Shown here piece by piece: positions 49,175 through 57,204 of a stretch of 64,000 nucleotides of DNA (its first letter is position 1; every line of letters starts with the position of its first letter). The stretch covers positions 1-64,000 of the forward strand of contig CAVVGE010000012.1 of the NCBI GenBank assembly GCA_963747735.1. The letters run 5' to 3'. The notes beneath the pieces were generated by a model. That model was not told where the DNA came from. It did not search any database and saw only the letters and a program-made list of their open reading frames with translations. This DNA comes from AP-15 sp963747735. GTDB lineage: Bacteria > Pseudomonadota > Alphaproteobacteria > ATCC43930 > CGMCC-115725. The position numbers and the translations under genes are program-made.

Positions 49175-49311
49175 ATTCCCTCCTGCCGCACGGTGAGGAA
49201 GCGCGGCTCGCCCCGGCTGGGGTCCGAACGCCAGCGTAATACCTGTAGCGGCGCGCAATCATGATGAACGGCTCGACGCGCAATCAAGGGCGGTTTCTGA
49301 CGCAGATTAGT

Positions 49312-49411
49312 TGAGACTGGAGGGTGGGTTCGACGCACGCTGTTTGAGACCGAGCGCAGTCTCGGTGAGACGGACGCGAAATCGAGCGTTGCGACGCAAA
49401 ATGCGTGAGAC
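49312..49411. repeat. Four TGAGAC repeats, transposon-end-like
   Basis: TGAGAC begins at 49312, 49345, 49366 and 49406, each followed by a short GC context (TTGAGACTGG, TTTGAGACCG, GTGAGACGGA twice). Transposons that use TniA/TniB-type proteins have several short transposase-binding repeats at their ends. With the TniB fragment 80 bases further on, this looks like one end of such an element. Confidence 0.55.
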
Positions 49412-49489
49412 GGATAGCGTCGCGGGGCGTCGGGGTGCTGAGAGCACGCGGAGAACGGGCGGTTTCCTGGTGACCGCGCCCAGCCGGCC

Positions 49490-49921
49490 GATCGCCGCCG
49501 CAATCCGCCAGAAAGGTCGCCCCGCAGCAGCTGGCGGATCTCGGCGGGCTTGGCGGCGAATTGCTCGACCAGGCTCCGCAGGTCGTAACCGTTGCGCGTC
49601 AGCTGCGGCTCCAACTCGTCAAGTTTGCCGGACAGGACCGCCTCGACGATGTTCTCGAACCCGACCTCGAACGCGCGCACCAGATGCTGGCCGATTTGCA
49701 GCGGCGTCTTCAGCTTCGCCCCCAGCAGCGTCGCCGCCTCGTCGGTCAGAACGTCGTCGGGCGTTACGCCCTCGTCGAGCGATGCCTTGAATACCCAGTC
49801 GATGTAGTCGCGCTGTCGGTCGCGCAAGGCCGCCGAACTCGAACACTGTCGTGCGGTCGCCGATCTCCTCCATCTTCGGACGGCGCAGGTCGTTCTTCAG
49901 CTTAGGATGACCGACCAGCAC
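49490..49921 (-). pseudogene. TniB/ExeA-like transposition ATPase, C-terminal fragment
   Basis: The minus strand gives MLVGHPKLKNDLRRPKMEEI, then after a shift near 49830 RDRQRDYIDWVFKASLDEGV, LLGAKLKTPLQIGQHLVRAF and LDELEPQLTRNGYDLRSLVE. This matches the C-terminal half of AAA ATPases partnered with Mu/TniA-type transposases. Walker motifs are missing. Confidence 0.65.
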
Positions 49922-49924
49922 GCG

Positions 49925-50130
49925 ACGCCCGGATTCAGGTGGACGGCGTCAGCTACGAGGTCGATCCCGCGCTGGCCGGCGAAACGGTGACGCTGTGGTG
50001 GTGGGGTGTTCGACCAGGAGCTGTTCGTCGAGCAAGCGGACCAGCAGTTCGGCCCCTTTGGACCGATCGACTGGCCGATCCCTCTGCATCGCTATCGCAG
50101 ACGCTTGCTCCGGCAGAGCTGGCGCGTCGG
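49925..50130 (+). pseudogene. Mu/TniA-type transposase, C-terminal fragment
   Basis: The plus strand gives VDGVSYEVDPALAGETVTLW and, after a shift near 50000, FDQELFVEQADQQFGPFGPI and DWPIPLHRYR, like the C-terminal DNA-binding part of integrase-core transposases. It is head-to-head with the ATPase fragment, whereas intact elements carry both genes on one strand, so the element has been rearranged. Confidence 0.5.
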
Positions 50131-50210
50131 CGGCTGGCATCGGAGCCTTCCCCCATCGGCCAGCGTTATTGCGAACAAAGGCGCGACCGCAACCAGAAAG
50201 CGACTGTATC

Positions 50211-50441
50211 ATGGAACCCTGGCAACCGATCGAGACAGCCCCCAAGGAAGGCACGCTGATCCTCGGCTGGTCGGAGATTTGGTCTGCTTGCGTCATCGTC
50301 CGCTGGCGGAAGTCCGAGGCGCTTGGCGATGGTTGGGAACTCCATCCGCTCCAGGAGGGTGCCCCGACTGTTAAATTGAAGCATTGGGCGCAGCTACCAC
50401 ATCCGCCGAGCGTAGCATGCGGCGGGGCAGCCAACAGGTAG
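50211..50441 (+). CDS. Small DUF551-like protein
   Basis: 76 codons from ATG 50211. The opening EPWQPIETAPKEGTLILGWS and the later KLKHWAQLPHPPS follow the layout of DUF551-type small proteins often found in phages and mobile elements (QPIETAPKDGT ... HWMPLPEPP). Function unknown. Confidence 0.5.
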   Translation: MEPWQPIETAPKEGTLILGWSEIWSACVIVRWRKSEALGDGWELHPLQEGAPTVKLKHWAQLPHPPSVACGGAANR

Positions 50442-50637
50442 GCGACAAGCGCTGCACTTGCTCACGGCATTGTCGCCGTTGACCGCTGCCGGCCATCGCT
50501 TTGGCGCGGCGTGCCGGCCGACCCTCGCGCACTCGAAACGCCCCCAGCGATCTCGACCTTCGATCCGATGCACCAGAGGGAGAGAAGGCCGAGGCCAACC
50601 TCGCTTATTCGGTGGAATGGGCCGTCCGCCGGGATAC

Positions 50638-50722
50638 ATTATTTTCACGGCTGTAAAGGCCGAAAAGCGAGACGCCGCCTTGTTGACCGCAGGGCGACGC
50701 CCCTGACCCTACCTCGCAAACG
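50638..50722 (+). repeat. Left arm of an ~85-bp inverted repeat (recombinase upstream region)
   Basis: About 85 bases matching the reverse complement of 53605-53690 with roughly 90 percent identity (shared blocks AAAAGCGAGACGCCGCCTTG and CTGACCCTACCTCGCAAACG). In the right copy the sequence leads straight into a serine recombinase start; here it leads to unrelated sequence. The remaining non-coding parts of 50442-50869 hold no gene that I recognise. Confidence 0.75.
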
Positions 50723-50869
50723 TCCTCTCGACGTCAGGTCGAAGTCTCACAACTCCACCTTAGCCGGCCGATCCGGTGACCACCGCAACCATCAACCAAT
50801 TTCCACCACGAGCACGGACGCGAGCCTGGAGATCGCTCCGGGCTTCGGATATAGGGCAACGAATGAAGC

Positions 50870-51265
50870 ATGAACATCCCCATCGGGGCCGAGTGTCGCT
50901 ATGGCTGCCAAGCCGGCGCTGGCGGTAATGGCTGTCCGGGAGGCCGGACGCGTACCGCCGCTACGATTGGTGGCGATGTTCTGCCGGCGGTCCTCCCGGC
51001 CGATGCGCTCGACGACCGGATCGCGATCGTCGATCCGCTCGGGGTGTGGTGGGGCTTGCGCGCGAGCGCCGACGGTGGCGCTGAGGGTTATCCGGTGGTG
51101 GTGTTCGGCGGCCATCATGCCGATGTGCCGATTAGCGCCGAGATGGGCGGCGCCCTCGGTCGCTTGGCACTGCTGCCGAGCTCGGAGAGATCTCGGGTAT
51201 ATTATTCGCCGCCGGCTGAGCCCGGCGAGGCCCAGGCCGGTCTGCGATCCCGGGCTGGCCTCTGA
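50870..51265 (+). CDS. Uncharacterised protein
   Basis: 131 codons from ATG 50870. The later part, ADALDDRIAIVDPLGVWWGL, YPVVVFGGHHADVPISAEMG and ALGRLALLPSSERSRVYYSP, looks like a folded domain. The first 40 residues are poor, and an alternative frame from 50901 (MAAKPALAVMAVREAGRVPP) looks more natural, so a frameshift near 50980 is possible. No family recognised. First gene of a small plus-strand cluster. Confidence 0.4.
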   Translation: MNIPIGAECRYGCQAGAGGNGCPGGRTRTAATIGGDVLPAVLPADALDDRIAIVDPLGVWWGLRASADGGAEGYPVVVFGGHHADVPISAEMGGALGRLALLPSSERSRVYYSPPAEPGEAQAGLRSRAGL

Positions 51266-51291
51266 CCAAAGCCTGAAAGGAGGCCCAGGCC

Positions 51292-51432
51292 GTGGCTGAC
51301 GAAACCATAACACTCGAATTTCTCGCCGAGCAGCGCCGGCAGACGAGCGCGATCCTCGAAAGCGCACGCCAGCAGCGCCGCCTTACCGAGAGCGCGGCGC
51401 GGCCCCCTGTTCAAGCCAGGGGCGGGCCATGA
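51292..51432 (+). CDS. Small protein (46 aa), coupled to the next gene
   Basis: GTG at 51292 behind a perfect AAAGGAGG. Product: ADETITLEFLAEQRRQTSAI, then a short helical basic part. The stop TGA overlaps the ATG of the next gene (ATGA), a sign of translational coupling. Its last codons lie in a mini-palindrome (51404-51428). Function unknown. Confidence 0.55.
   Translation: MADETITLEFLAEQRRQTSAILESARQQRRLTESAARPPVQARGGP
51404..51428 (+). repeat. Mini-palindrome at the end of the 46-aa gene
   Basis: CCCCTG, 7-base loop, CAGGGG, then CGGGCC. Same design and loop length as the copy at 54364-54388 (loops TTCAAGC and TTCGTGC). It encodes the last residues of the small protein and ends at the next gene's start codon. 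Confidence 0.6.
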
Positions 51433-51710
51433 GCGAGGCCCGCACCGAAGACCGGCTCAGTCGCCTCGAAACCGAGGTCGGCGAGATCAAGGTGCTGCTC
51501 CACCGCATCGACGAGCGGCTGACCTCGACCTTGCCGCATCTCGCCACCAAGGCCGAGCTCGCCGACCTGCGGACCGAAATGATGACCGCACTCGCCGACA
51601 AGCCGGGGAAGCTCTTCCTGAGCGCCGCGATCGCCATCCTGATCGCCGCCTACGGGCTCGGCCTGGCCGGGCTCGCCGCCCTCCCGGTCGTCACCAAGCT
51701 GCTGCATTAA
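51429..51710 (+). CDS. Small membrane protein with coiled coil
   Basis: 93 residues. The N-terminal half is a likely coiled coil (DRLSRLETEVGEIKVLLHRI), and a single C-terminal membrane helix follows (FLSAAIAILIAAYGLGLAGL). Overlaps the preceding 46-aa gene by four bases. Similar coiled-coil/TM proteins occur in phages and plasmids; the function is unknown. Confidence 0.6.
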   Translation: MSEARTEDRLSRLETEVGEIKVLLHRIDERLTSTLPHLATKAELADLRTEMMTALADKPGKLFLSAAIAILIAAYGLGLAGLAALPVVTKLLH

Positions 51711-51889
51711 ACCCGGCGCCCTTCTACAGAGGGCATAAAACCGGGATATTCGCGCCCCGCGCGATAACGTGATAAATGCCCGGCCGATCGGCTTCCCCCA
51801 GCCGATCATTCATCGAACGCCCCGCGCGGCATTTCCCCCCTGCTGCGCCGGGTGCTCGGCGGCAATGGGGTGCGTCATGGCGAACGATA

Positions 51890-52336
51890 TCAGCCTTCTC
51901 TGAAGACGAACCACAGAGCTGCGACATAGACCGCCGTGAGCACGGTGCCGAGGGCGATCGGCCCCGCGGTCCACAACCATCTCGGATAATCGCGCGCCTG
52001 CCAGTAGCGCGCCGCGGGTCCGCAGGACTTGCCCCGATAGTGCTCGGCGCGGGCGGCGGCGCAGGACATTCGTGACGGTCGGCGGCGCCGGCCGGTGACC
52101 ACATCCGGCGGCGGCGGCGGGCGCAGCGAGGTTGGATGCCGACATTCGGCGCTTTCCCACATTTGCCGCCAGATATAGGGGAAGGGCCACAAGGTCGGGA
52201 CGGTCATCAAGCCCCATTTCGGCCGGCAGAAGCGGCAGTCGCGGCACAAGAGCCTGCCCCTGGCCGGAACAGGGGGCGGCGGCACCACCGCGGTCCTCAG
52301 CTCCTCCTCGCTGAGCGCGATATCGGTCTTCTTCAT
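51890..52336 (-). CDS. Small membrane protein with CxxC motif
   Basis: 148 residues. RLLCRDCRFCRPKWGLMTVP carries a CxxCxxC cluster and a further cysteine follows in ESAECRHP, suggesting a zinc site. One membrane helix lies near the C-terminus (AGPIALGTVLTAVYVAALWF). Its ATG overlaps the stop of the upstream gene by four bases. Function unknown. Confidence 0.55.
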   Translation of the reverse strand: MKKTDIALSEEELRTAVVPPPPVPARGRLLCRDCRFCRPKWGLMTVPTLWPFPYIWRQMWESAECRHPTSLRPPPPPDVVTGRRRRPSRMSCAAARAEHYRGKSCGPAARYWQARDYPRWLWTAGPIALGTVLTAVYVAALWFVFREG

Positions 52337-52590
52337 CGCCGCGGTTGCGCGAGCTGGTGCACGGCGAGCGCCAGCGCCAGATCATCATCGGCGTCGCGCG
52401 CTTCGGCGGCGTCGAACAACAGCCGGCATTGCGGCGCGGTAAAGCCGGCGGCCCCGCATTTCTTCTCGTAGGCATGCCAGCGCGGCGCGCGCCGCTCGTG
52501 CATCAGCGGGATCAGCACGACCAAGAGGACACCGGCCAGGAGCACGCCGCCGGCCACCGCAGGCGGCAGCCACCAGTGCCAGCGGTTCAT
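52333..52590 (-). CDS. Small single-pass membrane protein
   Basis: 85 residues: a membrane helix right at the start (PPAVAGGVLLAGVLLVVLIP), then a soluble part with two cysteines (YEKKCGAAGFTAPQCRLLFD). It overlaps both its neighbours by four bases (ATGA), so the three minus-strand genes form a tightly coupled operon. Function unknown. Confidence 0.6.
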   Translation of the reverse strand: MNRWHWWLPPAVAGGVLLAGVLLVVLIPLMHERRAPRWHAYEKKCGAAGFTAPQCRLLFDAAEARDADDDLALALAVHQLAQPRR

Positions 52591-52935
52591 GGCAGCCGGC
52601 GCAGCAGCCGGCACAGCTCGGCGGTGTCGATCGCGCCGCTCTGCGCCGCGTCCAGCGCTTCGGCGTTGAGCTTGAGCCAGCGGTAGAGCCGGTTGATGTC
52701 CGCGCGCGGCATCAGGCCCGCCGGCTGGGTGACCGCGACGATCGGCTTGATGTCGCAAACCCAGACCTCGCAGGCGAGCCCGGTCTCGGCCGGCGACAGC
52801 ATGGTCCATTCGAAGGCGGCAATGTCGGCGGCAAAGGCATCCTCGATATCCTCGGGCCAGCGCCGCGGCTCGCTCTCGTCGATCGGCTCGAAGAATTTGG
52901 CGTCGGGGCCGCAGCGCTCCGGCTCCCAACGCTGT
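52587..52935 (-). CDS. Uncharacterised protein, 5' end truncated
   Basis: The frame is open from about 52935 (QRWEPERCGPDAKFFEPIDE, AFAADIAAFEWTMLSPAETG, VCDIKPIVAVTQPAGLMPRA), but the only ATG is at 52802, inside the conserved-looking part. The natural start was probably lost where GC-rich sequence changes to AT-richer sequence near 52940. First gene of the three-gene overlapping operon. No family recognised. Confidence 0.45.
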
Positions 52936-53173
52936 AAGCTTATATCGCGACAGCTGCTGGTAAAGTGAAATCTTCCCGCTTCATCGGAAATCGTTTGTTA
53001 AAATGTCTCGATTATACGAAACCCAAGCATTCTTGAAAATATCCTACGTTCTTCCATCACAACATTAGTTGCTTCCATTGGAAGTAAATAAAAATGATCA
53101 GGAGGTTTATACCCCGGTTCGTGGTTGGCGTATTTGGACCACCAGTGCAAAGCCAACCTACGCCGACAAAGGG

Positions 53174-53593
53174 TCATCCATAGCCGCCCACGCTATCTTT
53201 ATTAACGGTCAGCATCAGCTCGCTGATCCCGTTGCCCGAGCAATCGCCGCCGAGGTCGAGCAGCCACAGGTGAATGCCGCGCGCCTTGAAGTCGGGGCGA
53301 TCACCGACAAGGCGGTCGAGCTTCGGGCTGATCACGATGTCGCCGGGCAGCAGGCGGCGGATCAGCCGGCCGCCCTGCGGGCGCTTGGCGAACGGCACCG
53401 AGCCCGAGACGCCGCCCTCGACGAACAGCTCGGTGAAGGGCCCACCCCTGATCGAGGCAGCGGCCCTCGATTCGCCGCTGCTGCTCGTCGAGCGAAATGC
53501 CGGTGTCGCGCTGCTCCGCGGTGCTGACCCGGCAATAGCCGTAGACAGCGGGTTGCCGGTCGGGGCGGACTTTGTTTTGATCCGGTTAGCCAT
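53174..53593 (-). pseudogene. Serine recombinase, frameshifted and truncated
   Basis: ATG at 53593. After a short lead, other frames give VYGYCRVSTAEQRDTGISLD (catalytic serine in RVS), FTELFVEGGVSGSVPFAKRP, GDIVISPKLDR and ADFKARGIHLWLLDLGGDCS, then the sequence breaks off after ISELMLTV. At least two shifts are needed. Its upstream region is the right arm of the ~85-bp inverted repeat. Confidence 0.65.
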
Positions 53594-53604
53594 GCTTCGC
53601 ACTC

Positions 53605-53690
53605 CGTTTGCGAGGTAGGGTCAGAGGCGTCGCCTTGCCGTCAACAAGGCGGCGTCTCGCTTTTCAGCCTTCGCGGCCGTGAAAAATAAT
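53605..53690 (-). repeat. Right arm of the ~85-bp inverted repeat
   Basis: Inverted partner of 50638-50722, 12 bases before the recombinase ATG. The two arms enclose the cluster of small genes at 50.7-53.6 kb. Confidence 0.75.
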
Positions 53691-53791
53691 ATTCCGGGCC
53701 GAGGGACCATTCCAGGGGATTAAGCGGGTAGCACGGGTGAGCAATTAGCGCGGCGGCACCCTAGTATAGTGTCTCATGCAAACGTTTACAA

Positions 53792-54934
53792 TCAGTCATG
53801 CTGCGGCAGCGGCGGCATTTGCAGCGTGGCTCTGCCGCGGTTGACCTTGCGGATGATGTCGTTGACGGATTTTGTCCAGATGAAAGGCGTCGGGTGGGCA
53901 TTGTTGTGTCCGATGTAGTCGTAGATGGCGCGTTCGAGTTGCGGCACGCTGGTGAACACCCCGCGGCGGATGCGCTCGGTGGTGATCTTGGCGAACCAGC
54001 GCTCGACCAGGTTCAGCCATGATGACGATGTCGGAATGAAGTGGAGGTGGAAGCGCGGGTGGTTGGCGATCCAGTCCTTGACTTCCTGTTTTTTGTGGGT
54101 CGCGTAGTTGTCGGCAATGCAGTGGATGTCGAGAGCTTTCGGAGTGCTGCGGTCGATGGCTTTGAGAAAGCTGAGAAACTCCTGATGGCGATGCCGCGGC
54201 AGGCAGCGCCCGATGACCGCGCCTTTGAGGACGTCGAGCGCGGCGAACAAGGTCGTCGTGCCCCCGGCTTTCGCTCGGGGCAGGCTATTGCGTTTATAGT
54301 CGTGCGTCATGGTTCCGGCCCGTCCCTTCTTCATCGGCAGACCGGGCTGGGTGCGATCAAGCGCCCCTGTTCGTGCCAGGGGCAGGCTTTGAATCTGGCT
54401 CTTTTCGTCGATGCAGAACACCAGCGCGTGCTCGGGCGGGTTCATATAGAGGCCAACCACATCCTCCAGCTTCGCGATGAAATCGGGATCGTTCGACAGC
54501 TTGAACGTCTTGACCAGATGCGGCTTCAAGCCGTTGGCATGCCAGACGCGTTGCACCGACGCCTTGCTGACGCCGCAGACCTTGGCCATGCGCCCGCAAC
54601 TCCACTGCGTGGCGTGCTCCGGAGCGCTTTGCGTCCGGGTGATAATCTCGGCCGCCTTGGCGCGCGCCAACGGCGCAAAACTCCGCCCGCGCGGACGGTC
54701 GCCCGCAAGCGCTTTGACGCCGCCTTCGGCAAAGCGCCGCCGCCAATCGATCACGGTCGGTCGCGATGTGCCGAGCTCCCTGGCCAGCGCGTTGTTCGAC
54801 CGGCCGTCCGCCGCACCGAGAATAATCCGCGCCCGCAACGCGACGCGCTGCTCCGTCTTGCCGGACCGCACCAGCCGTTCGAGCTCTCGCCTAGCCTCAG
54901 GGGTTACCGCCAATGCCGCATTGCTCTCCCACAT
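53792..54934 (-). CDS. IS630-family transposase with two 8-residue insertions
   Basis: 380 residues. N-terminal helix-turn-helix region (RSNNALARELGTSRPTVIDW), then the DDE core: LVFCIDEKSQIQ, HCIADNYATHKKQEVKDWI and TSSSWLNLVERWFAKITTER. Two unusual insertions are visible: SLPLARTG right after DEKSQIQ, and SLPRAKAG within THDYKRN-GTTTL. Both are translated from the mini-palindromes at 54364-54388 and 54262-54286. The frame is intact, so the enzyme might still work, but the first insertion is close to the first catalytic aspartate. Confidence 0.9.
   Translation of the reverse strand: MWESNAALAVTPEARRELERLVRSGKTEQRVALRARIILGAADGRSNNALARELGTSRPTVIDWRRRFAEGGVKALAGDRPRGRSFAPLARAKAAEIITRTQSAPEHATQWSCGRMAKVCGVSKASVQRVWHANGLKPHLVKTFKLSNDPDFIAKLEDVVGLYMNPPEHALVFCIDEKSQIQSLPLARTGALDRTQPGLPMKKGRAGTMTHDYKRNSLPRAKAGGTTTLFAALDVLKGAVIGRCLPRHRHQEFLSFLKAIDRSTPKALDIHCIADNYATHKKQEVKDWIANHPRFHLHFIPTSSSWLNLVERWFAKITTERIRRGVFTSVPQLERAIYDYIGHNNAHPTPFIWTKSVNDIIRKVNRGRATLQMPPLPQHD
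54262..54286 (+). repeat. Mini-palindrome inside the IS630 transposase (copy 1)
   Basis: CCCCGG, loop, CGGGG, then CAGGCT. Read on the gene strand it encodes SLPRAKAG, a 24-base in-frame insertion relative to the family pattern YKR-x-GTTTLFAAL. Confidence 0.7.
54364..54388 (+). repeat. Mini-palindrome inside the IS630 transposase (copy 2)
   Basis: CCCCTG, 7-base loop, CAGGGG, then CAGGCT. On the gene strand it encodes SLPLARTG between DEKSQIQ and ALDRTQPG, which are adjacent in related transposases. Confidence 0.7.
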
Positions 54935-55187
54935 GCCGGGCAGACTAACCCGTGCAATCCCTGTTGTAAAAGCTTTGCGTAAGACACTACACTAGTGATA
55001 ACGTCCTTAATCATTCCAAATAGTTAGACACATCCCGCTCGACCTGACCCGCACTTCGGAGTGAGGCAATTCGCCTGCCGGTGCGAGACCGCCAGCCTTC
55101 GCTCTCGCCCCGGTCGGCGACACGCGTTGACGATCGCCGATGCGCGCCCCAAAGTCCGGGGATTTCAGTGCCCCCCAGGAAGCCGAC

Positions 55188-55808
55188 ATGATCAATAGAG
55201 ACAGAGATTTCCGCTCGGGCCGCCGCCGAGATTTCGACGACGACAACTACCAGCTGCCATCCCGCAATTTCGGATATGCGCCGCCGCGCGGTCCGCAGTT
55301 CGACAGCCCCACCGGCCCGCCCGTCCGAGCCACGGTCAAGTGGTACAACCCGGACAAGGGCTTTGGCTTTGTCGAGCTGGCCGATGGTTCCGGCGACGCA
55401 TTCCTCCACGTCAGCGTCGTCGAGCGCGGTGGTCACAGCAGTGTGCCACCGGGCGCGTCGATCGAGGTGCGGGCGGGTCCAGGACCGAAAGGGCCGCAGG
55501 TGACCGAGCTCCTCAGCATCGACACCCGTACCGCCTCGCAGGAGCCGCCGCGGCGGCCTCGACCGGAACGGCCGGCTTACCCGCCCGTCGATCGACCCAC
55601 GGTCGAGGAGCTCGGCACGGTGAAGTGGTACAACTCCGCCAAGGGGTTTGGTTTCATTGGCCCGGAGCAGGGGGGTAAGGACATCTTCGTGCACGCTTCG
55701 GCGTTGGACCGTTCCGGGGTCATGGGCCTCGCGGAAGGCCAGCGCGTCGCCGTTGACGTGGCCGAAGGTCAAAAAGGACCCGAGGCGGTCAGCCTGCGGC
55801 TGATCTGA
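55188..55808 (+). CDS. Double cold-shock-domain protein
   Basis: 206 residues from ATG 55188 (AGGAAG upstream). Two cold-shock domains joined by a proline/arginine linker: the first with VKWYNPDKGFGFVELADG and AFLHVSVV, the second with VKWYNSAKGFGFIGPEQG and IFVHASAL, which are the RNP1 and RNP2 RNA-binding motifs. An arginine/aspartate-rich N-terminus precedes them. Two-domain cold-shock proteins are common in alphaproteobacteria and act as RNA chaperones. The 190-base leader behind the IS630 element may carry a cold-responsive 5' UTR; I cannot show it. Confidence 0.9.
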   Translation: MINRDRDFRSGRRRDFDDDNYQLPSRNFGYAPPRGPQFDSPTGPPVRATVKWYNPDKGFGFVELADGSGDAFLHVSVVERGGHSSVPPGASIEVRAGPGPKGPQVTELLSIDTRTASQEPPRRPRPERPAYPPVDRPTVEELGTVKWYNSAKGFGFIGPEQGGKDIFVHASALDRSGVMGLAEGQRVAVDVAEGQKGPEAVSLRLI

Positions 55809-55824
55809 GCGCGCATTCCCCCTC

Positions 55825-56833
55825 TTACAGCACAATGCGCTCGACCTGATCGAGCGTGACCTGGTCGTTGCGGCGGTCGTAGAGCTTGGTCGTGCGAGCG
55901 CTTTCATGCGCCGCCATCTGCTGGGCGTATTCGAGCAATCCGCCGTTGAGCAGATAGACCGTGATCCCGGTCGCCCGGAAGGTGTGGCAGCCGAGCCGCG
56001 TGATGATGCCGGCCTTCAGGGCGCGTCGCACGATCATGCGCCGCGCGTCCTGCCGGCTCATCCGATCGGCCGTTAACTGCTTGCGGCCGCGGCCGCCCAG
56101 GGTGCGGAAGAGGGGTGAGGCCTTCTCTGCGCCGATGCCGCTCGCCATCACATATTCGTCGATGTAGCCCTCGAGCAGGTGGTGCGCTGGCATCTCGTGC
56201 TGCTTGCCGCCTTTCTCGTGCAGGCGCACCCACCAGCGTTTGCCCTGTCGGTAGTAGTCCTCGACGTTCATATGGAGCGCGGCCGAGATCCGGGCGAAGC
56301 TATATAAGGAGAGCGATCAGCGCCCGGTCCCGCAACCCGACGATCGTCGACACATCGATGCTGTCGATCAGCTTCTTGGCTTCATCGCCGTCGAGGACCG
56401 GCGTTTTTCCCTTTTTGACCACATGCTTGGGCCCGCGCACTGCCGCGGCCGGGTTCTGCTCGACCACTTGGCCGACGATCAGCCAGTCGAACAGCATGCG
56501 CAGCGCCGCCAGATGTTGCTTGACGGTCGGCGCCTTATAGGTCCGGGTCAGGGTCTCGACGTAAGCCGAGACGTGATGGGTGCGGATCGCGCCGAGCTCG
56601 CGGATGTCGCGCTGGTCGAGCCAGGCGAAGAAGCCGCGCACCGCGACCGCATAGGCGGCGCGGGTGTTTGGGTTGCGGATGTTGGCGGTGAAGAAGTCGA
56701 TGAACCGGAGCGCGGCGCGCTCGCCGGCGGCGGCGACCATCGCCGGCACCAGCATCGTGTTCGCCGCCGGTTCAAGGATCGCGACCGCGGTCGTTTTCCC
56801 CAGCCCGTTATCGGGCACCTCGGACTTGGGCAT
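55825..56833 (-). pseudogene. Tyrosine recombinase (integrase), one frameshift
   Basis: Two frames make a ~335-residue integrase: RFIDFFTANIRNPNTRAAYA, HVSAYVETLTRTYKAPTVKQ and LIDSIDVSTIVGLRDRALIA, then (shift near 56303) YSFARISAALHMNVEDYYRQ, VRLHEKGGKQHEMPAHHLLE, LGCHTFRATGITVYLLNGG and AAHESARTTKLYDRRNDQV. The catalytic R, K, H-x-x-R, H and Y are all present. It is a close relative of the intact integrase at 62568-63578, in the same orientation. Its 3' end meets the cold-shock gene. Confidence 0.8.
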
Positions 56834-56840
56834 CGATCCC

Positions 56841-56878
56841 GGCCTTCTCGTAACCTTCGTGCCAAAAGTGACGCTAAG
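56841..56878 (+). repeat. Probable Tn3-type end (38 bp) of the second transposon remnant
   Basis: 38 bases ending GTGACGCTAAG, the inner end of a Tn3-type repeat pointing right, toward the res site and resolvase. It lacks the canonical GGGG start (GGCC here). A 30-base part is repeated in inverted orientation at 21274-21303. Confidence 0.55.
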
Positions 56879-57204
56879 GAAATCTGCGTTTTCAGGGCGT
56901 TATCGGCTTAGGCAGCCCGTAACTGATTGGAATTCCTACAAAATTAGCTTTTGCGAGGCGGTCGGGCATTTGGCGCCTGGTTATCGGCGCAAATGCTCGA
57001 CCTTCAGCTCCCGCCATAGCCAGGCGAAGTCGTAGATAGCCATCGGGTTGGCCGGGTCGGGCTGTTGCCGCGAGCGGTTCTCGAGCCGGGATTTCCAGTC
57101 GTCGCGTGCGAGGAATTTGATCAGACCGGTGAGATCACGCGGTGCACGCATACAGAGTTCCGATTTGTGGCTAAGCGGCGGCCGCTCCGGTCATCCTGCC
57201 GCAC

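Larger units (their letters stand above)
53762..54994 (-). mobile_element. Complete IS630-family element
   Basis: 1,233 bases bounded by TA on both sides inside CTAG. Terminal repeats (GTATAGTGTCTCATGCAAAC on the left; GTGTAGTGTCTTACGCAAAG read inward from the right) match over about 28 bases. Holds one intact transposase gene with two in-frame mini-palindromes. A 238-bp end fragment of the same element lies at 26831-27068. Confidence 0.85.

Noticed and set aside
51724..51800. Possible remnant of a REP-associated tyrosine transposase (minus strand, RPGIYHVIARGAN)
   Set aside because: Only about 13 residues resemble the family start, with no His-hydrophobic-His motif; too little to claim, although it would fit the palindromic elements.
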